64,000 nt of DNA from the NCBI RefSeq assembly GCF_021462825.1, contig NZ_JAKEEB010000023.1, positions 52,258-116,257 of the forward strand. The letters are read 5' to 3'. Below, in pieces: positions 42,674 to 51,542 of the stretch. Position numbers and translations under genes: made by a program. Under the pieces are notes generated by a model, which worked only from the letters and a program-made list of their open reading frames with translations, was not told where the DNA came from and searched no databases. How positions within the stretch are numbered: the first letter of the stretch is position 1; every line of letters begins with the position of its first letter. This DNA is from Streptomyces glomeratus. GTDB taxonomy: Bacteria; Actinomycetota; Actinomycetes; Streptomycetales; Streptomycetaceae.

Positions 42674-43375
42674 ATGACCACTCCGGGCCGGGGACTGCAC
42701 GGCCGTGTACTGGACACCCTCGGCCCAGCGATCACTGCGGGCGAGTACCCGCCGGGCAGCGTCCTGCGCACCGACGAACTCGCCCAGCACTTCGAGGTCT
42801 CCAGATCCGTGATGCGCGAGGCGGTCCGGGTCCTGGAGTCGATGCACCTGGTGGAATCCCGCCGCCGGGTGGGGGTGACGGTCCGCCCCAAGGCCGAGTG
42901 GAACGTCTACGACCCCCAGGTCATCCGGTGGCGCCTGGCCGGCGCCGACCGCCCGCACCAGCTGCGCTCACTGACCGTGCTGCGCTCGGCGATCGAACCC
43001 GTGGCCGCCGGCCTGGCCGCCCGCAACGCCACGCCCGAGCAGTGCGCCCGCCTCACCGAGTGCGCACTGGGCATGGTCGCCAACTCACGCGGCCACCAGC
43101 TCGAGGGCTACCTGATCCACGACATGGCCTTCCACCGGACGATCCTGGACGCGTCCGGCAACGAGATGTTCGCCCGCCTGGGCGACGTGGTCGCGGAGGT
43201 CCTCTCGGGCCGCACCCACCACGACGTGATGTTCGAGGACCCCGACCCGGCCGCGGTCACCCTGCACGTCCAGGTTGCGGAGGCGGTAAGGGAAGGGGAC
43301 GCGGCCCGCGCGGAACATCTGACCCGCGAGATCACCGTCGGCGCGCTGCACGAGCTGGACATCCTCGCGCCGTAG
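42674..43375 (+). CDS. gntR: GntR/FadR-type repressor of gluconate genes
   Basis: A 233-aa regulator with an N-terminal winged helix (LRTDELAQHFEVSRSVMREAVRVLE, residues about 32-56) and a C-terminal FCD effector domain whose metal-binding histidines include HDMAFHRTI. It is divergent from gntK-gntP. The perfect palindrome at 42561-42581 is the likely site; release by gluconate or 6-phosphogluconate is known for relatives and inferred here. The ATG has no ribosome binding site. Confidence 0.9.
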   Translation: MTTPGRGLHGRVLDTLGPAITAGEYPPGSVLRTDELAQHFEVSRSVMREAVRVLESMHLVESRRRVGVTVRPKAEWNVYDPQVIRWRLAGADRPHQLRSLTVLRSAIEPVAAGLAARNATPEQCARLTECALGMVANSRGHQLEGYLIHDMAFHRTILDASGNEMFARLGDVVAEVLSGRTHHDVMFEDPDPAAVTLHVQVAEAVREGDAARAEHLTREITVGALHELDILAP

Positions 43376-43392
43376 CGGCCGTCCGCCGCCCT

Positions 43393-43462
43393 GTCGGCCG
43401 TCCGCCCCCCCGTCGGCCGTCCGCCCCCGTCGGCCGTCCGCCCCCGTCGGCCGTCCGCCGCC
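43393..43462. repeat. 17-19 bp GC-only tandem repeat
   Basis: Four units of GTCGGCCGTCCGCCCCC start at 43393, 43412, 43429 and 43446, with a partial fifth just before. The array fills the short gap between the convergent gntR and SEC-C genes. Confidence 0.75.
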
Positions 43463-43469
43463 GCGCGCG

Positions 43470-43853
43470 TCAGTCGAGGAAGTCCCCGTCGACGTACACC
43501 CATGCCCCGTCCACCCGTTCGAACCGGCTGCGTTCGTGCAGCGTGCCGCCGCGGTAGGAGGCGCGGAAGGTCACCGTTCCCGTCGAGTGGAACGCGGACC
43601 CGCCCGTCGTCTCCAGGACCTCCAGCCCCGTCCAGCGCATCCCGGGATCGAGGTCGAGCCGCGCGGGACGGGTGCGCGGATGCCAGGTCCGCAGCAGATA
43701 CCCCGTGTCCCTCTGCACGAACGCGCTGTACCGGGACCGCATGAGCGCCTCGGCGGTCGGCGCGGCCACGGCACCCGAGTGGAAAGGGCCGCAGCACTTC
43801 TCGTACGCCTCGGACAGCCCGCACGGGCAGGAACGCGTGGTCATGACCGCCAT
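43470..43853 (-). CDS. YchJ-like SEC-C motif protein (UPF0225)
   Basis: A 127-aa protein with the N-terminal zinc-binding SEC-C motif CPCGLSEAYEKCCGPFHSG and the NTF2-like remainder RYSAFVQRDTGYLLRTWHP. Two ATG starts nine bases apart (43853 and 43844) are possible and neither has a strong ribosome binding site. Function of the family is unknown. It is divergent from the DUF1876 gene. Confidence 0.82.
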   Translation of the reverse strand: MAVMTTRSCPCGLSEAYEKCCGPFHSGAVAAPTAEALMRSRYSAFVQRDTGYLLRTWHPRTRPARLDLDPGMRWTGLEVLETTGGSAFHSTGTVTFRASYRGGTLHERSRFERVDGAWVYVDGDFLD

Positions 43854-44031
43854 TCTGCCGGGTCCGGCGCGGCACCCCGCGCGGCGGGCGGACGGACCGG
43901 CGTGACGGCCTGCCGGGCAGCCGGAGTTTCGGCCTCCCTTGCGTGCGCACCCGCTCCATCGGAGTCACAGTGGAAGAAGGCCGTGCGCCGTGTGCGGCGC
44001 CGCGGCGCACCGGTGTGAGGAGGGACGGAAG

Positions 44032-44349
44032 ATGACGATGACCCGAGCCGCCCGCAGCCGGCCTCCCACCGCCAAGGAGTGGAGCCTGCGCCTCTACCTC
44101 TCCGAGCACGACCCCGCCACCACGGCCAGGGTCGTCCTGGACACCGGTGACAACCTGATGGAGAGCTGCGCCGCGGCACACCGCAACCCCTACGACCCGG
44201 AGGTGCCCGAGATCGGCGACGAACTGGCGGCCGGGCGGGCGCTGGTCGCGCTGGGCCGGAAGCTGCTGCGCGCCGCCGCCGGCGACATCGAGGAGGCCGG
44301 AGCGCCGGAGGAGGCTCCACCCGCCCCACTGTGGCTGCCCCGGGAGTGA
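44032..44349 (+). CDS. DUF1876 (dsRBD-like fold) protein
   Basis: A 105-aa protein with the DUF1876 core KEWSLRLYLSEHDPATTARV and GDNLMESCAAAHRNP. GGAGGGACG precedes the ATG. It lies 12 bases before the phosphoribosyltransferase-hydrolase fusion on the same strand, so the two are probably co-expressed. Members often sit beside dormancy or stress genes in actinobacteria, but no function is established here. Confidence 0.78.
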   Translation: MTMTRAARSRPPTAKEWSLRLYLSEHDPATTARVVLDTGDNLMESCAAAHRNPYDPEVPEIGDELAAGRALVALGRKLLRAAAGDIEEAGAPEEAPPAPLWLPRE

Positions 44350-44361
44350 GGAGGCCGAGCC

Positions 44362-45669
44362 GTGATCTTCATGGATCGCCAGGACGCGGGCCGGCAACTG
44401 GGCGCCCGCCTGGAGCACCTCAGGCACCGGGACGCGGTCGTGCTGGGCCTCCCCAGGGGAGGGGTCCCGGTGGCGTTCGAGGTCGCCCAGGCGATCGGCG
44501 CGCCGCTCGATGTCTGCCTGGTCCGCAAGCTCGGCGTGCCCTTCCAGCCGGAACTGGGGATGGGGGCGATCGGCGAGGACGGCGTACGTGTCATCAACGA
44601 CGCGGTGGTGCGTGAGGCACGCGTCCCCCCGGAGGATCTCGCCCGGGTCGAGGAGCACGAACGGATCGTCCTCGAGCAGCGCGCCCGGCGCTACCGCGGT
44701 GAGTGCGAGCCCGTCACCCTCCAGGGCCGGACCGTGGTCGTGGTCGACGACGGTGTGGCCACCGGGTCGACCGCACGGGCGGCCTGCCGGATCGCCCGGG
44801 CCCGCGGTGCCGAGCGGATCGTGCTGGCGGTCCCCGTCGCCCCGAGCGACTGGACCGAGCGGCTGGGCGGGGAGGCCGACGAACTGGTGTCCGTGGCGAC
44901 GCCGCGGGACTTCTTCGCGATCGGCCAGTTCTACGCGGACTTCGCCCAGACCGACGACGAGGAGGTCGCCGACTGCCTGAGGCAGGCCGCGGGACGCTCC
45001 GCCGGGGGCAGCACCGAAACCGGGTCCTCCGAGACGGAGCTGGAGGTGACCGCCGGCGCCGTACGCCTCAGAGGGCAGCTCACCGCGCCGGAGGACGCGC
45101 CCGGGGTCGTGCTGTTCGCGCACGGCAGCGGCAGCAGCCGGCACAGTCCGCGCAACCAGTTCGTGGCCACGGGCCTGAATCGGGCCGGCCTCGGCACCCT
45201 GCTGTTCGACCTGCTCACCGAGGAGGAGGAGCAGGACCGGGCCAATGTCTTCGACACCGGCCTGCTGGCCCGACGGCTGGCCGACGCCACCAGCTGGCTG
45301 CGCGCACAGCCCGGATTCGAAACGCTCGCCATCGGGTACTTCGGCGCCAGCACCGGCGCCGCCGCCGCCCTGTGGGCCGCGGCGGAGCCCGAGGCCCGCA
45401 TCGCCGCGGTGGTCTCCCGGGGCGGCCGCCCCGACCTCGCCGGGCCCCGGTTGCCCGCGGTGTCCGCGCCCACGCTGCTCATCGTCGGCGGCGCCGACCC
45501 GACCGTACTCGACCTCAACCGGCAGGCACAGGCCCGGCTGCGCTGCGAGAACCACCTCGCCATCGTCCCCGGCGCCACTCACCTGTTCGAGGAGCCCGGC
45601 ACCCTGGAGGTGGTGACCGACCTGGCCCGCGACTGGTTCACCGACCACATGGCCCCCGCTCACGTGTAG
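44362..45669 (+). CDS. Phosphoribosyltransferase-dienelactone hydrolase fusion
   Basis: A 435-aa two-domain protein. Residues about 1-210 are a phosphoribosyltransferase fold with the PRPP loop VDDGVATGST (128-137); residues about 225-430 are an alpha/beta hydrolase with nucleophile Ser330 in YFGASTGAAAAL and a C-terminal His in GATHLFEEPG. An acidic Ser/Thr/Glu-rich linker joins them. The GTG follows GAGGAGG and the gene is coupled to the DUF1876 gene. This fusion is known in actinobacteria and proteobacteria; its reaction is unknown. Confidence 0.83.
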   Translation: MIFMDRQDAGRQLGARLEHLRHRDAVVLGLPRGGVPVAFEVAQAIGAPLDVCLVRKLGVPFQPELGMGAIGEDGVRVINDAVVREARVPPEDLARVEEHERIVLEQRARRYRGECEPVTLQGRTVVVVDDGVATGSTARAACRIARARGAERIVLAVPVAPSDWTERLGGEADELVSVATPRDFFAIGQFYADFAQTDDEEVADCLRQAAGRSAGGSTETGSSETELEVTAGAVRLRGQLTAPEDAPGVVLFAHGSGSSRHSPRNQFVATGLNRAGLGTLLFDLLTEEEEQDRANVFDTGLLARRLADATSWLRAQPGFETLAIGYFGASTGAAAALWAAAEPEARIAAVVSRGGRPDLAGPRLPAVSAPTLLIVGGADPTVLDLNRQAQARLRCENHLAIVPGATHLFEEPGTLEVVTDLARDWFTDHMAPAHV

Positions 45670-45756
45670 CACCCCGGCGACCCCGGCAAGCACTCTAGGC
45701 ACCGGGGCCCCACGGGGCCTCTCGCACCGGGCGTACGACGGCTTTAGCGTGGGAGG

Positions 45757-46878
45757 GTGGACGAGGGCGTGGTCACGCTGTTCCTCGGCGGTGACGTCAT
45801 GCTCGGCCGGGGCGTCGATCAGATCCTTCCGCACCCCGGTGACCCGGAGCTGCGGGAGGGTTACGTCCGTGACGCCCGGGACTACGTGGCCCTGGCCGAG
45901 GCGGTGAACGGGCCGGTTCCCCGGGCGGGCTTCCGCAGGCCCTGGGGCGAGGCCCTGGCGGTCCTGGAGGCCGCCGCACCCGAGGTCCGGGTGATCAATC
46001 TGGAGACCTCGGTCACCCGCCACGACGACTTCGCGCCCGGCAAGGGCGTCCACTACCGGATGACCCCCGCCAACCTGCCCTGTCTGGCGGCGGCCCGCCC
46101 CGATGTCTGCGTCCTGGCCAACAACCATGTGCTCGACTTCGGCCGCCGCGGCCTGGCCGAGACCCTCGACGCCCTGGCGGGCGCGGGGCTGCGCACGGCG
46201 GGGGCGGGTCCCGACGCGGCTTCGGCCCGCCGGCCGGCGGTCGTGCCGCTGCGCGGCGGCGGCCGGGTGCTGGTCTTCTCCTTCGGCATGCCCTCCAGCG
46301 GGATCCCCGAGCACTGGGCCGCCACCGAGGACCGGTCAGGTGTCGACCTCCTTCCGGGGCCCACGATGACCTCCGCTGCCGCGTTCGCCGAGCGGCTGCG
46401 GCGCGTGAAACGCCCCGGTGACCTCGCCGTCGCCTCCGTCCACTGGGGCTCCAACTGGGGCTACGACATCTCGCGCGCCCAGATCCGCTTCGCGCACGCA
46501 CTCGTCGACGCGGGCGTGGACATCGTGCACGGTCACTCCTCGCACCACCCGCGCCCCCTGGAGGCGTACCGGGACAGGCTCGTCCTCTACGGCTGCGGCG
46601 ACCTCGTCGACGACTACGAGGGCATAGGCGGCTACGAGCGGTACCGGGACGACCTGCGGCTGCTGTACCTGGTCTCGGTCGAGCCGGACACCGGCGGCCT
46701 GACCGGTGTCCGGATGGTGCCCCTGCAGTCGCGCAGAATGCGGCTGGAACACGCCTCGGCCCAGGACGCCGCATGGCTGCGAGCCGCCCTCGACACCTGC
46801 AGCCGCCCTCTCGGCACCCACATCGACCTCGACCCCGACAACACGCTGAGATTCCGCTCCCCGCCCGCGCGGAAGTAA
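45757..46878 (+). CDS. CapA family metallophosphatase-fold protein
   Basis: A 373-aa protein of the CapA/PgsA family. LFLGGDVMLGRGVD is the first metal motif, followed by NLETSVTRHD, LANNHVLDFGRRGL, SVHWGSNWG and HGHSSHHPRPLE. In some bacteria the family supports poly-gamma-glutamate capsule synthesis, but no pgs genes are here and no signal peptide is seen, so it is more likely a cytoplasmic phosphoesterase-like enzyme. The GTG follows GGGAGG. Confidence 0.83.
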   Translation: MDEGVVTLFLGGDVMLGRGVDQILPHPGDPELREGYVRDARDYVALAEAVNGPVPRAGFRRPWGEALAVLEAAAPEVRVINLETSVTRHDDFAPGKGVHYRMTPANLPCLAAARPDVCVLANNHVLDFGRRGLAETLDALAGAGLRTAGAGPDAASARRPAVVPLRGGGRVLVFSFGMPSSGIPEHWAATEDRSGVDLLPGPTMTSAAAFAERLRRVKRPGDLAVASVHWGSNWGYDISRAQIRFAHALVDAGVDIVHGHSSHHPRPLEAYRDRLVLYGCGDLVDDYEGIGGYERYRDDLRLLYLVSVEPDTGGLTGVRMVPLQSRRMRLEHASAQDAAWLRAALDTCSRPLGTHIDLDPDNTLRFRSPPARK

Positions 46879-46926
46879 CCGCTCCCCACCGCCCCGACAG
46901 CGAAGCAGCCCCGTAGGGCACGGGAC

Positions 46927-46943
46927 GTTCCGGCCACCGGAAC
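46927..46943. terminator. Short hairpin between convergent genes
   Basis: GTTCCGG-CCA-CCGGAAC, a perfect 7-bp stem with a 3-base loop between the CapA and DUF5709 genes. It may serve as a bidirectional terminator. Confidence 0.4.
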
Positions 46944-47009
46944 CGGTCCACGCATGCTGACGATCCGGTCTCGTGGCCATGCGGCCCCGTGCGCCGGAGG
47001 CGTCGGCGG

Positions 47010-47483
47010 CTATCCGCTCTCTTCCTCCTCGTCCTCCGAGATCACGTGCACGGCGGCCTCCTCGGCTCCGCGGGCGCCTCCGTCGATGCCGGCGTCGTCC
47101 GCGACGAGTGCGGCCTCCGTGTCGGGATGGGCGCCCTCGTCCGGGGCGACGAGCCGCCCCGCATCGGGGCCGCCGACCTCCTCGTCGACGGGTTCGCCCT
47201 CGCCGCCCGGCACGTCCCCGATCCCGTCGCCCTCCGGCCCTGTCGCCTCGGGTACCTCCCGGGCCAGCCGCTGGTCCAGCGTCTCGCCCTCGCGCTGCTC
47301 GGCCGCGGTGGTGCCCGGCTCGTCCACCGCAAGCGGCCTCTCCGGCGGGGAGTACCCCTCGTCCAACGGCTCCGTCCCGCGGTCGTCGAGGGTGTCCTCC
47401 GATTCGAGCGGGCCGATGTCCTCGACCACGTCCTCCTCGCCCTGGGGCTGGTAGACCTCGTCCCCCATGCCGTTCTCCGTCAC
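47010..47483 (-). CDS. DUF5709 acidic protein
   Basis: A very acidic 157-aa protein (GDEVYQPQGEEDVVEDIGPL near the start, ending ISEDEEEESG) with no predicted fold that I can see. The family is restricted to actinobacteria. The start is either the GTG at 47483 or the ATG at 47468, which has ACGGAG upstream; the latter is slightly better supported. It lies just downstream of the PolX-like gene on the same strand. Confidence 0.72.
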   Translation of the reverse strand: MTENGMGDEVYQPQGEEDVVEDIGPLESEDTLDDRGTEPLDEGYSPPERPLAVDEPGTTAAEQREGETLDQRLAREVPEATGPEGDGIGDVPGGEGEPVDEEVGGPDAGRLVAPDEGAHPDTEAALVADDAGIDGGARGAEEAAVHVISEDEEEESG

Positions 47484-47569
47484 TTCCGCACCGCCTTACC
47501 TGCCGCGTCCCACGGGTACCCGCCCTCTCCCGGGTCTCCGGTCCGCCGTACGGCAAACGCGGCCCAGCC

Positions 47570-49297
47570 TCATGCCGTCCTGCCCTTCGCGAGGAACCGG
47601 CGCAGCCGGCGCAGCGGCCAGGTGTTGATGACGTCGTCCGGGGTGAGCCAGCCCCGTTGCGCGGTGCCGACGCCGTAGCGCAGTTGGGCGAGGTGCGGGA
47701 CGGAGTGGGCGTCGGTGTTCACGGCGAACTTCGCGCCCTGTTCCCGGGCCCGCAGAATGTCCTCGTCGCACAGGTCGAGCCGGTCGGGCTGGGCGTTGAC
47801 CTCCAGCGCGGTACCGGTGCGGGCGCAGACCGCGAAGACCTCGTCCCAGTCGGCGTCGACCCCCGGCCGCTTGCCGATCAGACGGGTCGTCGGATGGCCG
47901 AGCACATTGACGTACGGGTTCTCGCACGCCCGCACCAGCCGCCTGGTCATCGCCTTCCGGTCCAGGTCGAAGTGGGAGTGCAGGGAGGCCACACAGAGGT
48001 CGAAGCCCGCGAGGAAGTCGTCGGGCCAGTCCACCTCCCCCTCGGGGCCGATGTTCAGCTCGGTGCCGTGCAGCAGCCGCATCCCGTGGTGGGCGCCGTC
48101 CAGCGCCCGCACCCGCTCCCGCTGGGCGAGCATCTTCTCGTCCGTCATGCGCTGCATGTACAGGTTGGGCGCGTGGTCGGTGACCGCGTAGTACGCATAG
48201 CCGCGCGCGGCGGCGGCCTCCACCATCGTCTCCAGTGACGCGAGGCCGTCGGTGAGGTCGGTGTGGGTGTGCAGATCGCCGCGTACGCTCCGCTCGGTCA
48301 CCACCTCGGGCAACTCGCCGCGCAGCGCCGCCTCGATCTCCCCGCGGTCCTCCCGCAGCGTCGGGGGGATCCACGGCAGGCCGAGCCGCGCGTAGACCTC
48401 CTCCTCCGAACGGGAGGCGAGCGACTGGCCGCTGTCCGCGTCGAACAGGCCGTATTCGGACAGTTTCAGCCCCTGCCGCACCGCGATGGTGCGGGTGCGG
48501 ATGTTGTGCGCCTTCGCCCCGGTGAAGTACTGCAGTCCGGCCCCCCACGAGTCCGGCGGCAGGACCCGCAGATCGACCTGGACGCCCTTGGTGGTGCGGA
48601 TCGACGTCTTCTTCGCGCCGTGCGCGATCACCTCGGCGGTGGACGGCAGCGCACGGAGGGCGTCCATGAAGGGGGCGGACCGTTTCGCCGCGACCAGGAC
48701 GTCGATGTCCCCGACGGTCTCCTTCATACGGCGCAGGGACCCGGCGTAGGTGCAGCGCTTGCACCCGGTCACGTCCGAGAGCTCGGCGACGATCTCCTCG
48801 GCGGTGTCGGCGGCCAGGTGCAGCGGGATGCGGGAGCCCGCCTGCTGGAGCAGGGCGATGCCGTGCAGGATGTTCTCCTGCGTCTTCGCGCCGAAGCCCT
48901 TCAGATCGTGCAGGGCGTCCGCCTCGATCGCGGCGGTCAGTTCGCTCACCGACGCGATGTGCAGGTCCTCGTAGAGCCGCATGGCCTTCTTCGGGCCGAG
49001 GGTGGGGATGGTGATCAGCTCCCGCACCCCGGCGGGGATCCGGGCCCGGCGCTCCTCGACCGCGGAGACGGTGCCGGTGCGCAGATACTCGAGCACCTTC
49101 TCGGCGATCGACCGGCCCACGTTCGGTATCTCGCGCAGCCCGTCGGCGTCCAGCCGGGAGATGTCGTCGGGGTATCCGCCGATGGCACGCGCGGCCTTCT
49201 CGTAGGCGCGCGCCTTGAACGCGTCGCCTCCCGTGATCGCGATGAGGTCCGCGTACTCCTGAAGGAGCGCCTCGACCTCGTCGTTTGGCCGGGCCAC
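47570..49297 (-). CDS. polX: DNA polymerase X family protein with PHP domain
   Basis: A 575-aa repair-type protein. Residues about 1-150 hold helix-hairpin-helix repeats (LREIPNVGRSIAEKVLEYL, LKGFGAKTQENIL). The nucleotidyltransferase part follows, with catalytic Asp residues in GDIDVLV and VQVDLRV. The C-terminal PHP phosphoesterase has DLHTHTDLTDG, AVTDHAPN, SLHSHFD and NTDAHS. Bacterial PolX fills short gaps and has 3'-5' exonuclease activity; both catalytic sets look intact. The tRNA gene lies 58 bases upstream on the same strand. Confidence 0.92.
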   Translation of the reverse strand: MARPNDEVEALLQEYADLIAITGGDAFKARAYEKAARAIGGYPDDISRLDADGLREIPNVGRSIAEKVLEYLRTGTVSAVEERRARIPAGVRELITIPTLGPKKAMRLYEDLHIASVSELTAAIEADALHDLKGFGAKTQENILHGIALLQQAGSRIPLHLAADTAEEIVAELSDVTGCKRCTYAGSLRRMKETVGDIDVLVAAKRSAPFMDALRALPSTAEVIAHGAKKTSIRTTKGVQVDLRVLPPDSWGAGLQYFTGAKAHNIRTRTIAVRQGLKLSEYGLFDADSGQSLASRSEEEVYARLGLPWIPPTLREDRGEIEAALRGELPEVVTERSVRGDLHTHTDLTDGLASLETMVEAAAARGYAYYAVTDHAPNLYMQRMTDEKMLAQRERVRALDGAHHGMRLLHGTELNIGPEGEVDWPDDFLAGFDLCVASLHSHFDLDRKAMTRRLVRACENPYVNVLGHPTTRLIGKRPGVDADWDEVFAVCARTGTALEVNAQPDRLDLCDEDILRAREQGAKFAVNTDAHSVPHLAQLRYGVGTAQRGWLTPDDVINTWPLRRLRRFLAKGRTA

Positions 49298-49320
49298 ATC
49301 TCAGAGTCTAGGCACGCACA

Positions 49321-49350
49321 AGCGGACGGCGCCCATCGGCACCGTCCGCT
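49321..49350 (-). terminator. Terminator of the tRNA-Leu gene
   Basis: Perfect 9-bp stem AGCGGACGG / CCGTCCGCT with a 12-base loop, five bases beyond the tRNA 3' end on the minus strand. Confidence 0.75.
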
Positions 49351-49355
49351 CCAAG

Positions 49356-49440
49356 TGTCCGAGGGGGGACTTGAACCCCCACGCCCGATAAAGGGCACTA
49401 GCACCTCAAGCTAGCGCGTCTGCCATTCCGCCACCCGGAC
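49356..49440 (-). tRNA. tRNA-Leu, anticodon GAG
   Basis: Complete cloverleaf of 85 nt on the minus strand. The acceptor arm pairs GTCCGGG with CTCGGAC (one G-U), with discriminator A. The anticodon stem CTAGC/GCTAG encloses the loop TTGAGGT, giving anticodon GAG for CUC and CUU codons. The long variable arm is typical of leucine tRNA, and the T arm has GGTTCAAGTCC. CCA is not encoded. Confidence 0.95.
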
Positions 49441-49627
49441 AAGGTGTCTGCCGTGCGGGGTCTCCCGCGGCGACGAAGGAAACATTACCAGGCTTTCGGG
49501 GGCGTTCGATCACACCCCGTCCGGCCGTGAACGGTGCGTGACGGACCGGGCAGCGCCTTGGGGCGGGGCGGGGGTCGGAGAGAGGATGAGGGGCACCAGC
49601 GGCAGCGTGACAGTGGGAGGAGACAGC

Positions 49628-50953
49628 GTGACCGACACCGGCACGGCCAGGAGCGTCACCGGCGAGGACGAGGTTGTGGACCTCTGCCGTGAGTTGATCC
49701 AGATCGACACCAGCAACTACGGCGACCACTCCGGCCCCGGCGAGCGCAGGGCCGCCGAGTACGTCGCCGAGAAGCTGGCCGAGGTGGGGCTCGAACCGCA
49801 GATCTTCGAGTCGCACAAGGGCCGTGCCTCCACGGTGGCCCGTATCGAGGGCGAGGACCCCTCGCGGCCCGCGCTGCTGATCCACGGCCACACCGACGTG
49901 GTCCCGGCCAACGCGCAGGACTGGACGCACCATCCCTTCTCCGGAGAGATCGCCGACGGGTGCGTGTGGGGGCGCGGCGCGGTCGACATGAAGGACATGG
50001 ACGCCATGACGCTGGCCGTCGTCCGGGACCGGCTGCGCAGCGGGCGCAGGCCGCCGCGCGACCTCGTCCTCGCGTTCCTCGCGGACGAGGAGGCCGGCGG
50101 CACCTACGGCGCCCGGTACCTCGTCGACCACCATCCCGGCCTCTTCGAGGGCGTCACCGAGGCGATCAGCGAGGTGGGCGGCTTCTCGTTCACCGTGAAC
50201 GAGCAGCGGCGGCTGTACCTGATCCAGACGGCCGAGAAGGGCATGCACTGGATGAAGCTCACCGTGGCCGGCACGGCGGGGCACGGGTCGATGATCCACC
50301 GGGACCACGCGATCACCGAGCTCTCCGAGGCCGTCGCGCGGCTCGGGCGGCACACGTTTCCCGTGCGGGTCACCAAGACCACCAGGGCCTTCCTCGACGA
50401 ACTCGGCGACGCGCTCGGCACCGAACTCGACCCCGAGGACATGCAGTCGACCCTCGCCAAGCTCGGGGGCCTCGCGAAGCTCATCGGCGCGAGCCTGAGC
50501 AACACGGCCAATCCCACGATGCTGAACGCCGGTTACAAGGTGAACGTCATCCCGGGTGAGGCCACGGCCCATGTCGACGGGCGCTTCCTGCCCGGCTTCG
50601 AGGAGGAGTTCCTCGCCGACCTCGACCGGATCCTCGGGCCCCGTGTGCGGCGGGAGGACGTGCACTCCGACAAGGCCGTCGAGACGACCTTCGACGGGGC
50701 GCTCGTGGAGGCGATGCAGTCCGCGCTGCAGGCCGAGGACCCGGCGGCGAAGGCGATCCCGTACATGCTCTCCGCCGGCACGGACGCCAAGTCCTTCGAC
50801 GAACTGGGCATTCGCGGCTTCGGGTTCGTGCCCCTGAAGCTGCCCCCGGAGCTGGACTTCGCGGGCATGTTCCACGGCGTCGACGAGCGGGTCCCGGTGG
50901 ACGCCCTGAAGTTCGGCGTGCGTGTCCTGGACCGGTTCATCGACGCGTCCTGA
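49628..50953 (+). CDS. M20 family metallopeptidase
   Basis: Zinc peptidase or deacylase of 441 aa. Metal-binding blocks are LIHGHTDVVP, WGRGAVDMKD, FLADEEAGG (general base and ligand Glu) and the terminal MFHGVDERV. A lid domain with MHWMKLTVAGTAGHGS lies between. The GTG at 49628 follows GGGAGGAG; an in-frame start 90 bases earlier is possible but less likely. Substrate class (dipeptide, acyl amino acid) is not clear. The gene precedes chpH but is separated by about 190 bases. Confidence 0.9.
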   Translation: MTDTGTARSVTGEDEVVDLCRELIQIDTSNYGDHSGPGERRAAEYVAEKLAEVGLEPQIFESHKGRASTVARIEGEDPSRPALLIHGHTDVVPANAQDWTHHPFSGEIADGCVWGRGAVDMKDMDAMTLAVVRDRLRSGRRPPRDLVLAFLADEEAGGTYGARYLVDHHPGLFEGVTEAISEVGGFSFTVNEQRRLYLIQTAEKGMHWMKLTVAGTAGHGSMIHRDHAITELSEAVARLGRHTFPVRVTKTTRAFLDELGDALGTELDPEDMQSTLAKLGGLAKLIGASLSNTANPTMLNAGYKVNVIPGEATAHVDGRFLPGFEEEFLADLDRILGPRVRREDVHSDKAVETTFDGALVEAMQSALQAEDPAAKAIPYMLSAGTDAKSFDELGIRGFGFVPLKLPPELDFAGMFHGVDERVPVDALKFGVRVLDRFIDAS

Positions 50954-51069
50954 GCGCCCTCCCAACGCCCTTGATTCCGTCCCGGTTTGCGTGCTGAAAC
51001 GAGACTGCAGTAATCGCCAGCGCGTACGGGCGCCGACCGGGACGGGTGAATGCGACCATAAGCTCGTAG

Positions 51070-51098
51070 CTCCATTACTCCCTCCTCGTTACATGGAG
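51070..51098 (+). promoter_or_regulatory. Inverted repeat in the chpH leader
   Basis: CTCCAT and ATGGAG arms about 17 bases apart, 45 bases before the chpH ATG and within its probable 5' untranslated region. It could form a leader hairpin; the function is unknown. Confidence 0.35.
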
Positions 51099-51142
51099 TG
51101 CGGTCCGAGGCTTGGATCGCTTTTGCCAAGCAAGGAGGAAGA

Positions 51143-51376
51143 ATGATCAAGAAGGTCGTCGCTGCTGCGGCCGCCACCGGTGGTCTGGTTCTCGCGAGCG
51201 CGGGTCTGGCTGCCGCCGATGCCGGTGCCCAGGGTGCCGCCGTGCACTCCCCGGGCGTTGTGTCCGGCAACGTCATCCAGGTTCCGGTGCACGTCCCGGT
51301 GAACGTCTGCGGTAACACGATCTCCGTGATCGGGCTGCTGAACCCCGCCTTCGGCAACACCTGCATCAACAAGTGA
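51143..51376 (+). CDS. chpH: Short chaplin ChpH
   Basis: A 77-aa secreted amyloid-forming protein that coats aerial hyphae and lowers surface tension at the air-water interface. The signal peptide is MIKKVVAAAAATGGLVLASA up to about residue 27. The mature part is one chaplin domain with two Cys (VNVCGNTISV and GNTCINK) and the hydrophobic strands VIQVPVHVPVN. A perfect AAGGAGG precedes the ATG. It is next to chpC, as in S. coelicolor (SCO1675/SCO1674). Confidence 0.96.
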   Translation: MIKKVVAAAAATGGLVLASAGLAAADAGAQGAAVHSPGVVSGNVIQVPVHVPVNVCGNTISVIGLLNPAFGNTCINK

Positions 51377-51542
51377 CGTTGTGCCCCACCCCGTGAGGGG
51401 CCTCACCCCGCGAGGGCCGGGGCCCGTCGGCCCCGGAGTGCGTGCCATGCGCTCCGGGGCCGACCGGTTCCTGCGCGTCCCCGCTCGCCCGCGGGCGAGC
51501 TCAAGAAGGTTCACGACAAGGTCGAAGGCAGGGAAATCAGCA

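Noticed and set aside
45706..45719. Terminator after the fusion gene
   Set aside because: GGCCCC-AC-GGGGCC has only a two-base loop, too tight for a normal hairpin.
43108..46314. A 1068-codon open frame on the minus strand
   Set aside because: It runs antisense to the gntR end, the DUF1876, fusion and CapA genes, has low-complexity composition and no family motifs; it reflects GC codon bias.
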